Assembly: GCA_963828755.1 (NCBI GenBank)
Contig: CAWHFY010000005.1
Span: forward strand, 1-64,000
Length of the DNA: 64,000 bases
Direction of reading: 5' to 3'
DNA from: WHSW01 sp963828755
GTDB lineage: Bacteria; Actinomycetota; Thermoleophilia; Solirubrobacterales; 70-9
Numbering within the stretch: the first letter of the stretch is position 1; every line of letters begins with the position of its first letter. A model generated the notes under the pieces. It did no database searches. It was not told where the DNA came from and was given only the letters and a program-made list of their open reading frames with translations. Shown here one piece after another: positions 19,049-26,979 of this stretch. The translations under genes and the position numbers were made by a program.

Positions 19049-20162
19049 ATGACCGAGCCGCGCCCCGAGACGATCTGCGTCGAGGCAGGCGCCCGCGGCG
19101 AGTCGGGCGACCCGGTCAGCCCGGCGGTCTACCTCTCGACCACCTACCGCCAGGGCGGCGACTACGAGTACATCCGCGACGGCTCGCCGACGATCGACGC
19201 GTTCGAGCGCGTCGTCGGCGAGCTGGAGGGCGGGTTCGCCGTCTGCTTCTCGTCCGGGATGGCCGCGGCCGCAGCGGTGTTCGACGGGCTCGCCGCCGGG
19301 TCACGCGTCCTCGCGCCGCAGGTCGCCTACCTCGGGGTCCGCAAGCTGCTGGCCGAGAAGGCGTCGAAGGGCGCGCTCGAGGTCGAGCGCGTCGACCAGA
19401 CCGACACCGAGGCGACGATCGCCGCGATCGGCGACGCCGACCTCGTCTGGTCCGAATCCCCGAACAACCCGCTGGTCGGGATCACCGACCTCGCCGCGCT
19501 CAGCGCCGCCGCCCACGAGCGCGGCGCTCGCTTCGCCGTGGACGCGACGCTCGCGACGCCGCTGCTGCAGCGCTCGCTGGAACTAGGGGCCGACTTCGTC
19601 GTCCACTCGGCGACCAAGTACCTGGCCGGCCACGCGGACTCGCTGCTCGGTGTCGTCGTCTGCCCCGACGCGGCCGGTCGCGACGAGCTGATCGCCCGCC
19701 GCGCGATGACCGGCGCGCTGCCCGGGCCGCTGGAGGTCTACCTCGCGCTGCGCGGGGTGCGGACCCTGGCGCTGCGGGTCGAGCGCAGCCAGGCGAACGC
19801 TGCGTGAGCTTGCTGAGCGACTGGTTGCGCACCCGGCCGTCTCGCGGGTCCGCTACCCCGGCCTCGCCGACGATCCCGGCCACGAATTGGCTTCGCGCCA
19901 GATGAGCGGCTTCGGCGCGATGATCGCCTTCGAGGTCGGCTCCGCGGACGACGGGCCGGATGCGGCCGAGGCGGTCTGCCACGGAGTGCGGCGGATCGCC
20001 AACGCGACCAGCCTCGGCGGGGTCGAGAGCCTGGTCGAGCGCCGCGGGCGGTACCCGGAGGAAGCGGACCACGTGCCCGCGAACCTGATCCGGTTCTCGG
20101 TCGGCTGCGAGCACGTCGAGGATCTGTGGACCGACCTCGAGCAGGCGCTCGCGGCCGCCTAG
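19049..20162 (+). CDS. Cystathionine gamma-synthase/methionine gamma-lyase-like PLP enzyme (apparent frameshift near 19803)
   Basis: About 371 residues after correcting one base. The Cys/Met metabolism PLP family is clear: AVYLSTTYRQGGDYEYIRDGSPT, FSSGMAAAAAVFD, SESPNNPLVGITDLAAL, and FVVHSATKYLAGHADSLLG with the PLP Lys. The frame stops at 19807 in the middle of the conserved helix; dropping one base near 19803 gives RELAERLVAHPAVSRVRYPG and the normal C-terminal domain ending VGCEHVEDLWTDLEQALAAA. Family members do transsulfuration or gamma-elimination on sulfur amino acids; which one applies here cannot be told. No sulfur-assimilation genes flank it. Confidence 0.85.
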
Positions 20163-20166
20163 ACCC

Positions 20167-20778
20167 TCAGGCCGCGACCTGCGGCTCGAAGCCGGCGGCG
20201 AACGCCGCGACGGTCGAGCGTGGAGTCAGGACCTTCACCGGGGTATCAGGCGATGCTGCGACGGCGTCGCCGTAACCGCTGAACGACCACGGCGACAAGC
20301 CACCTCCGCGGTAGAGGCTCGGTCCTCCCCCTGGCGTCGTCACGATCACCCCGTCGGGCAGCTCCCCAAGGGTCGCCTCGAAGGTCACCTTCTCCCCGCC
20401 GCGCCTGATCCGCTCGGCGTGCAGTTGACGGTCGAGCTCCGGCGCCGACACCGCGGCGCCCGAGGCGGCCGCATCGGGCCAGTGGGCGCGGAACTCGTTG
20501 AACCGCTCGCGCAGGCACTCGGCGCAGGGCCGATGCCCGGCCGCGAACGCCGTCACCTCGTCGAGGAAGAACAACTCCGTGTACCGGCCCGGCTGCAGCA
20601 ACTCGCGCTGCCGCCCCTTGAACTCGAGCCGGCAGTAGATCCACCGCCGCCCGCTGTGAAACCGCCGAATCTGCCCCTCGTCGTCGTGCAGGCAGCCGCG
20701 GTTCCCGAACCACGCGCCGCGGGCGGGATCGGCGACCAGGCGGCCGAAGGGGTCGACGCGATTCTGGTGCGGCGACAT
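20167..20778 (-). CDS. Conserved-looking protein of unknown function with CxxC
   Basis: 203 residues from ATG 20778. Distinct motifs are MSPHQNRVDPFGRLVADPARG at the start, GNRGCLHDDEGQIRRF, RRWIYCRLEFKGRQRE and GHRPCAECLRERFNEF. The last looks like a small metal-binding knuckle similar to that of Ada-type proteins. I recognise the opening as belonging to a family of unknown function but cannot name it. An upstream ATG at 20862 would overlap the divergent reductase gene, so 20778 is preferred. No pathway link is visible. Confidence 0.65.
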   Translation of the reverse strand: MSPHQNRVDPFGRLVADPARGAWFGNRGCLHDDEGQIRRFHSGRRWIYCRLEFKGRQRELLQPGRYTELFFLDEVTAFAAGHRPCAECLRERFNEFRAHWPDAAASGAAVSAPELDRQLHAERIRRGGEKVTFEATLGELPDGVIVTTPGGGPSLYRGGGLSPWSFSGYGDAVAASPDTPVKVLTPRSTVAAFAAGFEPQVAA

Positions 20779-20832
20779 GCGGTGGAAGTATCGCCCGGGC
20801 GACCACGCCAAGGGCGGAGGCGCGGCCTCAAA

Positions 20833-20838
20833 TAGAGT
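20833..20838 (+). promoter_or_regulatory. -10 element for leaderless MDR reductase gene
   Basis: TAGAGT ends 7 nt before ATG 20846; no ribosome-binding site between. Confidence 0.35.
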
Positions 20839-20845
20839 TGCGGGA

Positions 20846-21814
20846 ATGAAGGCCGCGGTCATCTACGAGAACGGCGGCCCCGAGGTGCTCCGCTACGAGG
20901 ACGTCCCCGATCCCGAGTGCCCCGACGGTTGTCTCGTGATCGACGTCGAGGCGATCAGCATCGAGGGCGGCGACCTGCTGCACCGCGCCGGCTCGCCGCC
21001 GCCGTCGGTTCCCCATATCGTCGGCTACCTCGCCGCGGGCACGGTGTCCGAGGTCGGTGCCGGGGTCGAGGACCGCGCCGTCGGCGATCGGGTGGTCACC
21101 TTGAGCATGGCCGGCTCGCACGCCTCGAAGCGGGCGGTCCCGGCGATCTCGACCTGGCCGATTCCCGAGGGCCTCGACGCGGCGACCGCCGCCTCGGTCC
21201 CGGTGGCTGTCGGCACGGCCCAGGAATGCCTGTTCACCGCCGGCAAGCTCGAGGCCGGGCAGACGGTCCTGGTCCAGGCCGGAGCCGGAGGCGTCGGCAT
21301 GGCCGCGATCCAGCTCGCCAAGCAGGCCGGCGCGACCGTGCTCGCCACCGCGTCCACCGACGAGAAGCTCGAGCGCCTGAAGGAGTTCGGCCTCGACCAC
21401 GGGATCAACTACGCGACCGAGAACTTCGCCGAGCGAACCCGCGAGCTGACCGACGGCCGCGGCGCCGACCTGATCGTCGACTCGGTCGGCGGCCAGACCC
21501 TCGTCGACGGCATCGCCGCGCTCGCCTACCGCGGGATCCTGGTCAGCGTCGGCGTCACCGGCCGCGCCGGATCCGGCGTCGAGGCGCGCGACCTGTGGGC
21601 GCAGAACAACACATTGCGCGGGGTCTTCCTCGGCGGCGCGCTGATGGCCGAGTTCCCCCGCGTCCACGCGATGATCGCCGACCTGTTCGAGCGGGTCGCG
21701 AGCGGCGAGGTCCGCGTCGTGATCGACCGGACCTTCCCGCTCGCCGAGGCCGCGCAGGCGCATGCGTACATCGAGAGTCGCCAGGCGTTCGGGCGCGTCG
21801 TCATGGCGCCGTAG
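20846..21814 (+). CDS. Zinc-free MDR oxidoreductase (quinone reductase-like)
   Basis: 322 residues. The medium-chain reductase fold is complete: an N-terminal GroES-like domain (MKAAVIYENGGPEVLRYEDV) and a Rossmann domain with AGAGGVGMAAIQLAKQAGA. The catalytic and structural zinc Cys/His of true alcohol dehydrogenases are absent, which places it with quinone oxidoreductase/zeta-crystallin-like NADPH enzymes. LDHGINYATENFAERTREL and DSVGGQTLVDGIAAL are typical of this group. It probably reduces quinones or activated C=C bonds. ATG 20846 is set by the family N-terminus. Confidence 0.9.
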   Translation: MKAAVIYENGGPEVLRYEDVPDPECPDGCLVIDVEAISIEGGDLLHRAGSPPPSVPHIVGYLAAGTVSEVGAGVEDRAVGDRVVTLSMAGSHASKRAVPAISTWPIPEGLDAATAASVPVAVGTAQECLFTAGKLEAGQTVLVQAGAGGVGMAAIQLAKQAGATVLATASTDEKLERLKEFGLDHGINYATENFAERTRELTDGRGADLIVDSVGGQTLVDGIAALAYRGILVSVGVTGRAGSGVEARDLWAQNNTLRGVFLGGALMAEFPRVHAMIADLFERVASGEVRVVIDRTFPLAEAAQAHAYIESRQAFGRVVMAP

Positions 21815-21864
21815 CGGCGCTGAGTACGCTCTGCGCGGCAGGAATCAGAGACGAGGAGGGACCC

Positions 21865-23102
21865 TTGCACCAGACCGCGCTCACTTCGACCCGCCCGCGC
21901 GCGCGGATCACCATCGCCACGGCGCTCGCGCTTTGCGCTGCGGCGGCCTTCGCCGCCTCGGCCGGCGCGGCAACCGACGAGCCGGTCAAGGGCCCGAAGG
22001 GCGCCGCGTTCTACACCCCGCCGAAGCACATCTCCAAGGACCCCGGCGATCTGATCTGGCAGCGCAAGGCGAAGGGCCTGATGGACGGTCGACGGTGCGA
22101 AGTCGAACACGCTCGTCCTCTACACCACGGCGGCCGAGCACGGCAAGACGGCCGCCGTCTCGGGCGCGGTCAGCATCCCGAAGGGCAAGCCGCCGAAGCA
22201 GGGCTGGCCCGTCATCTCCTTCGCACACGGCACGACCGGAATCGCCGACAGCTGCGCCCCTACCCGGATCGCGGCCGACAGCCCGATGGCGGGCGGCGTC
22301 ACCTACATCGACCCGCAGGTCGAGGAGTGGGTCGACGCCGGCTACGCGGTCGTGCGCACGGACTATCGCGGCCTCGGAACGCCCAAGGAGGTCCACCAGT
22401 ACCTGATCGGCAAGCCCGCGGGCCGCAGCGTCGTCGACATCGTCAGCGCCGCCCGGGACCTCGGCCTCGACATCGGCAAGAAGTACCTGATCGCCGGCCA
22501 CTCGCAGGGCGGTCACGCCGCGCTGTGGGCAGCGGGCCCCGACGCGCAGAAGTTCGCGCCCAAGCTGAAGCTCCGCGGGACGATCGCCTACGCGCCCGGG
22601 TCGCACATCGCCGAGCAGGCCGACCTGCTGCCGGCGCTGACCTCGCCGAGCGGGCTGAGCGCGCTCGTCGCGCTGATCATCCGCGGCGCCGAGCTCGAAG
22701 TCGCCCGCAGATCGACGTTCAACCAGATCCTCTCGGACCCGGCGCTGGCGCTGTACCCGACGATCGACCAGGTGTGTCTCGACCAGCTCGGCCAGCCGGA
22801 CTCATACGGCGGCATCCCGCCGTCGGAGATGCAGCGCGACGGCTCCGACCTCAGCCCGCTGCTCGACGTCCTCAGAGAGCAGAACCCGGCCGTCACCACG
22901 AAGGCCCCGATCCTGATCCTCCAGGGCACCGCCGACTCGACGGTCTTCCCCGTTCTACACCGACCAGCTCAACGACGAGCTCGTCGCCCTGGGCGACCAG
23001 GTCACCTACTCCAAGTACGAGGGCGTCGACCACGTCGGGATCACCTCGGCGGCGGAGGATGAGGCGCTGGCGTTCATGGAGGCGCGGCTGCCGCCGGGGT
23101 GA
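21865..23102 (+). CDS. Secreted alpha/beta hydrolase, secretory-lipase-like (two frameshifts, near 22085 and 22955)
   Basis: About 412 residues when two indels are bridged. TTG 21865 is the start because GAGGAGGG lies about 5 nt upstream and a signal peptide follows (ITIATALALCAAAAFAASAG). Frame 1 reaches KAKGLMDG; frame 2 carries NTLVLYTTAAEHGKTAAVSG, the oxyanion region FAHGTTGIADSC, RTDYRGLGTP, the nucleophile elbow AGHSQGGHAAL and the acid loop LQGTADSTV. After 22955 the sequence resumes as TDQLNDELVALGDQVTYSKY with the catalytic His in GVDHVGIT. All triad residues are therefore present. It resembles the LIP lipase/esterase family that acts outside the cell. As sequenced it would not be translated whole. 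Confidence 0.75.
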
Positions 23103-23162
23103 GGCTCGCCGTCACGCGTCGAGCTCACCTCCTCCCTCCTCTGGCAGGCCAGCTAGCTGACG

Positions 23163-23948
23163 TCAGGCGGTCGCGGCAGCCGGCAGCGGCAGCACGCGGT
23201 CGAGCAGAGCACCGGCGGGGCGCGCCTTGATCGCGGGCCCGAGGTCCTCGCGGTAGGAGAGCAGCGCCAGGCTGGTGACGATCATGTAGTCCGCGGCGTT
23301 GAGCTCGTCGGAGTTGAGCACCCCGGACTCGACCCATGCATCGATCCGGGCGAGCATCGGCGACAGCTCGGCCAGCATCTCTGCCTCGTTGTCGGGATTG
23401 GCGCTGAAGACGAAGCGAGCGAAGGCGTTGGTGCCGATCCAACGGATCGTGTCGTTGTGCCAAAGGAGCGGGCCGAGGCGGCCGTCGGCGCCGCGCTCGT
23501 ACATCGCGTCGCGACCGTGAAGAACTGCAGCCATGCCGAGCCGCCGCGCAGCCATCTGGAAGGTGTCGTCGCCCCAACGCTCTGCCGCCTCGACCTCGGC
23601 TCGGCGCTCCGGGTCGGAGGGAAACAAGGGCGGCTCGGGCTGTAGCTCGTCCAGGCGACGGGCGATCGTGCGATTGGTCTGAATCCGCTCGTCGCCAATC
23701 CGAATCGCGGGGACCGTGCCCATTCGGTCGGCCATCGCGATGGCAACCGTGGGCTTCTTGTCGCCGAACATCCGCTCCTCACCCTTGCCCGGGAAGCCGC
23801 GCATGCGAACGCTCATCGAGTGCATCCCCGGCCACAGGTCCACGCGCCGATACGGGATCCGCTTGTGCTCCAGCATCAGCTCGCCCGTGCGACAGGCGTG
23901 CGAGCCGGGGATCGCGTAGAGGGTCGCCTCGGTTTGCTTGCCGGCCAT
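23163..23948 (-). CDS. Glutathione S-transferase-like protein
   Basis: 261 residues. The N-terminus (ATLYAIPGSHACRTGELMLEHKRIPYRRVDL) is a thioredoxin-fold GST start, and TVPAIRIGDERIQTNRTIARRLDEL supplies the cis-Pro (VPAI) and the Gln/Thr position that normally holds glutathione's glutamate. A helical C-terminal domain follows. Actinobacteria mostly lack glutathione, so it may use another thiol or act as a binding protein; that is inference. A GAGAGGA stretch upstream supports ATG 23948. It stands alone downstream of the catabolic operon's terminator. Confidence 0.7.
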   Translation of the reverse strand: MAGKQTEATLYAIPGSHACRTGELMLEHKRIPYRRVDLWPGMHSMSVRMRGFPGKGEERMFGDKKPTVAIAMADRMGTVPAIRIGDERIQTNRTIARRLDELQPEPPLFPSDPERRAEVEAAERWGDDTFQMAARRLGMAAVLHGRDAMYERGADGRLGPLLWHNDTIRWIGTNAFARFVFSANPDNEAEMLAELSPMLARIDAWVESGVLNSDELNAADYMIVTSLALLSYREDLGPAIKARPAGALLDRVLPLPAAATA

Positions 23949-24041
23949 GGCCAGATCCTCTCACGAGGACGCGGGGAGCCGTCAACCGCGCCGGGCCGCA
24001 CCCGCTTGGTACCCCGACTGGACTGGTGTCTACGGCAAGAT

Positions 24042-24070
24042 GAAGAAACCGCCTGAGCGGGGCTTTCTTC
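24042..24070. terminator. GAAGAAA...TTTCTTC hairpin
   Basis: GAAGAAACCGC and GCGGGGCTTTCTTC pair around a TGA loop with a small bulge, ending in a T-rich stretch on either strand. It is GC-cored with A/T flanks, like a rho-independent terminator able to act in both directions. It sits in the 260-nt gap upstream of the GST gene. Confidence 0.5.
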
Positions 24071-24089
24071 TATAGCGGGGATGCCGGCT

Positions 24090-24168
24090 TGCCTCGGGCT
24101 CGACGTCGACGCACTTCCCCGAGAGAGGAGAGAGGGGAAGCTCCTGCGTCGACGCCGAGCCCGAGGCA
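24090..24168 (-). terminator. Long hairpin after the catabolic operon
   Basis: Arm 24090-24113 pairs with 24145-24168 with one mismatch in 24 bp; 24114-24120 and 24134-24140 add seven more pairs after a 4-nt bulge. The loop is purine-only (GAGAGAGGAGAGA). It lies 40 nt past the operon's last stop on the reverse strand, so it most likely ends or protects the long transcript. Confidence 0.6.
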
Positions 24169-24209
24169 GTCCGTCGTGGCCCCGGGGAGGACCTGGCCGC
24201 TGGCAGGAA

Positions 24210-25244
24210 TCAAGGCCTGAGGACGATCTTCAGCGCTTCGTGGCGGTCGTAGATCTCGTAGGCCTCGGGTGCCTGGTCGAGGTCCATGTGGTGGGTGACG
24301 AGAGGGGAGGGATCGAGGGCGCCCGAGACAAGCTGATCGAGCACGGTGTCGAGGTGACCGATCACGTTCGCCTGGCCGGTCTTCAGCGTCAGCGCCTTGA
24401 TCCAGACGATCCCCATGTGCAGGTCGATGCGCTCGGTGTACGCGCCGGTCGCGGAGACCGTTCCGGCCTTCCGCGTCATCCGGCAGGCAAGCTCGAGTGC
24501 GTCCGGATGGCCGACGGCGTCGATCGCGACGTCGACGCCACGCCCGTCGGTGGCGGCCTTCGCCGCGCCCCGCGGATCCCCCTCCGTCAGGTGGATCGGC
24601 TCGGCTCCGAACGACCGCGCGACCTCGAGCCGCTCCTCCACCAGATCGACGGCGATCACATGGTCGGCCCCCGCGGCCTTCGCCGCCTGCACCGCGCAGA
24701 GGCCGACCGGCCCCAGCCCAAGCACACAGACCGTCGTCCCGGGCCCGACCGCGGTTTCGGCGACCGCGTGCCAACCGGTTCCCATCACGTCGCCGGCGAA
24801 CATCGCGATCTCGTCCGGCATCCCGTCCGGCACCTTCCTCAGCACGAGGTCGGCCGCCGGGACCAGCAGCCGTTCGGCCTGCGCACCCTGCAGCGAGCCG
24901 AGGGTCGAGCCGTGCCCGAACACGCGGCCGTGATCGCACTGGTGAAACTCGCCTCGAAGGCAGAAGAAGCACTCGCCGCACGCCGTGCCATACGTGCCCA
25001 GGACCCGGTCGCCCTCACGTACGTTGCCGACCGCGTCGCCCGCGGCGATTACCGTGCCGACGTACTCGTGACCGAGGGTGAAGCCCTCCTCGACCGGCAC
25101 CCTGCCGCGGTAGATATGGAGGTCGGAACCGCAGATCCCGCTGGCCTCGACGCTCACGATCACCTCGTCCGCCGAGCTGATCTCGGGTTCGGGCACGTCC
25201 TCCAGCCGAACCTCGCCGGCCGCCTGAAAGGTCACCGCCCTCAC
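24210..25244 (-). CDS. Zinc-dependent alcohol/formaldehyde dehydrogenase-like MDR enzyme
   Basis: 344 residues. Catalytic zinc ligands are visible (Cys in SGICGSDLHIYRG, His-Glu in TLGHEYVGTV) together with a four-Cys structural zinc loop (CGECFFCLRGEFHQC) and the NAD-binding LGLGPVGLCAVQAAKAAGA. It should oxidise an alcohol or a hydrated aldehyde. In this operon it may handle formaldehyde released by N-demethylation, or a semialdehyde/alcohol intermediate; both are inference. GTG 25244 overlaps the etfA stop (GTGA), so translation is coupled. It is the last gene of the nine-gene enzyme operon, followed by a long hairpin. Confidence 0.92.
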   Translation of the reverse strand: MRAVTFQAAGEVRLEDVPEPEISSADEVIVSVEASGICGSDLHIYRGRVPVEEGFTLGHEYVGTVIAAGDAVGNVREGDRVLGTYGTACGECFFCLRGEFHQCDHGRVFGHGSTLGSLQGAQAERLLVPAADLVLRKVPDGMPDEIAMFAGDVMGTGWHAVAETAVGPGTTVCVLGLGPVGLCAVQAAKAAGADHVIAVDLVEERLEVARSFGAEPIHLTEGDPRGAAKAATDGRGVDVAIDAVGHPDALELACRMTRKAGTVSATGAYTERIDLHMGIVWIKALTLKTGQANVIGHLDTVLDQLVSGALDPSPLVTHHMDLDQAPEAYEIYDRHEALKIVLRP

Positions 25245-26197
25245 CGAGCCAACCTCCCCAGCGCGGTTGAGACTTCGAACAGATCGGCGACCGCGCCGTA
25301 GTCCGCCGCGGCGAAGATCGGGGCCTCGGGATCCGTGTTGACCGCAAGGATCGTCCTCGCCCCACGGATCCCCGCCAGGTGCTGCCCCGCGCCGGAGATG
25401 CCGAACGCGAGGTAGACGGCCGGAGCCACGGTCTTCCCGGACTGGCCGACGCCACGCGAGCGAGCGATCCAGCCCGCGTCGATCAAGGGCCGCGAGCAAC
25501 TGAGCACGGCACCGAGGCGCGCCGCCAGCTGCTCGAGCTCGGCGACCTTGCCTTCGTCGTCGACGCCGCGGCCGATCGAGAGCAGGAAGTCCGCCTTGGT
25601 GATGTCGACGCCGTCGGCCTTCGCCTCCTCGAAGCCGAGATGAGTGCTGCGAGGAGCGGCGGTCGGAACGGCGACCTCCCGCACCGGGGGCGGGTCGCTG
25701 GTCGCGGCCGCGGGCGAGAACGACCCGATCCGCACCAGGACGATCGTCGTCTCCTTGCCCTCGAACCCCAACTCGGCCTCGAGCTTGCCGCCGTAGAGGC
25801 CGCGCCATGCGATCAGGCCGTCGTCCCACCCGACCCGGCTCACGTCGCTGGCGAAGCCGTGCTCGCCGCGGGCGGCGACCGCGGCGGCGAACCCGAGCGA
25901 GTCGGCCGTGTGGCCGAGGACGACCACGATTGGCCGCATCGCCTGAATCAGCGACTCGAGCGCCGCCTCGGCGACGTGGGGCTCGAACTGATCGCCGGCG
26001 GTGGCCACGGTGACGATCTCGTCCACGCCCTCGTAGGCGAGCGCACCAATCAGCGGAGACGGGTCCGCCCCGAGGACTGCGACGACCAATCGCGCCCCGG
26101 ACGCCTTCTTGATCTCGATCCCGGCCGCGATCGACTCCGCCGACACCTCGCGCACCTCGCCCCGCCGAGTCTCGGCGACGACCAGTACGGAGCTCAT
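25241..26197 (-). CDS. etfA: Electron transfer flavoprotein alpha subunit
   Basis: 318 residues. The C-terminal FAD-binding domain is intact: GRGVDDEGKVAELEQLAARL, then GVGQSGKTVAPAVYLAFGIS and ILAVNTDPEAPIFAAADYG. With EtfB it forms the heterodimer that accepts electrons from a flavoprotein dehydrogenase and passes them to ETF:quinone oxidoreductase. Trimethylamine-dehydrogenase-family enzymes use ETF as acceptor, and such an enzyme is encoded two genes upstream. The start overlaps the etfB stop (ATGA) and the stop overlaps the next gene's GTG, suggesting equal expression of the subunits. Confidence 0.95.
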   Translation of the reverse strand: MSSVLVVAETRRGEVREVSAESIAAGIEIKKASGARLVVAVLGADPSPLIGALAYEGVDEIVTVATAGDQFEPHVAEAALESLIQAMRPIVVVLGHTADSLGFAAAVAARGEHGFASDVSRVGWDDGLIAWRGLYGGKLEAELGFEGKETTIVLVRIGSFSPAAATSDPPPVREVAVPTAAPRSTHLGFEEAKADGVDITKADFLLSIGRGVDDEGKVAELEQLAARLGAVLSCSRPLIDAGWIARSRGVGQSGKTVAPAVYLAFGISGAGQHLAGIRGARTILAVNTDPEAPIFAAADYGAVADLFEVSTALGRLAR

Positions 26198-26979
26198 GAG
26201 CCGACCCGAGAGCTGACGATCTCGAGGATCTGGCGGGCGATCTCGTCGGCGTCACCCTCGAGCATCTGCGCTCGGCTGCCGGGGTCCGGCCGTCGGAGAC
26301 TGCGAACGCGGGCACCGGCGCTGCGCCGCAGCTCGCGGGCGTCCAAGCCGAGAGCCTTCAGGTCGAGCAGCTCCCTGGGCTTGGCCTCGGCCTTCTTGAT
26401 TGCCCGCAGGTTCGCGTGGCGCGGGCGGTTGATCCCGGTCTGCACGGTCAGCAGTGCCGGGGTTGCGATCGAGACGCGTTCGACAAGGCCGCCCTCGAGC
26501 TCGCGATCGACCTCGAACGACCCCGCCTCGGCGTCGTAGCTGAGGCGCCTGACCACCGCCACGCGCGGCAGATCGAGCAATCCGGCGAGCGCGACCCCGG
26601 TGGCGCCGTTGACGGCATCGGATGACTGAACCCCGCAGAGAACGAGGTCGGGCCCCTCGCGGCGCACGGCGGCGGCGAGGACGCGAGCCACGGTCAGCGG
26701 CTCGGGATCGATCGACTCGTCCCAGATCCGGACGCCGCGATCGGCGCCCTGGGCCAGACACGCGAGCAGCGCCCCCTCCGCCTCCGGCCCGCCGACCGTG
26801 AGCACGACCACCTCTCCCCCGTGCGCGTCGCGCAGCTCCAGCGCCGCTTCGAGCGCGAACCGGTCCCAGTCGTTGAGGCTCCATTCGAGCGCCTCGGGCG
26901 CGATCCGCCGCGTATCCGCCTGCGGCTCGAACTCGGCCTCGAGCTCGCCCACCTGCTTGACGGCGACCGCGACCTTCAT
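26194..26979 (-). CDS. etfB: Electron transfer flavoprotein beta subunit
   Basis: 261 residues. It starts MKVAVAVKQVGELEAEFEPQ and continues with NDWDRFALEAALELRD and VLCGVQSSDAVNGATGVALAGLL, the AMP-binding region of EtfB, then LLTVQTGINRPRHANLRAIKKA, the family's recognition-loop region. The subunit carries AMP and docks with the partner dehydrogenase. It is placed directly between the TMADH-like gene and etfA, overlapping each by four bases, which points to this ETF being dedicated to that enzyme. Confidence 0.95.
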   Translation of the reverse strand: MKVAVAVKQVGELEAEFEPQADTRRIAPEALEWSLNDWDRFALEAALELRDAHGGEVVVLTVGGPEAEGALLACLAQGADRGVRIWDESIDPEPLTVARVLAAAVRREGPDLVLCGVQSSDAVNGATGVALAGLLDLPRVAVVRRLSYDAEAGSFEVDRELEGGLVERVSIATPALLTVQTGINRPRHANLRAIKKAEAKPRELLDLKALGLDARELRRSAGARVRSLRRPDPGSRAQMLEGDADEIARQILEIVSSRVGS

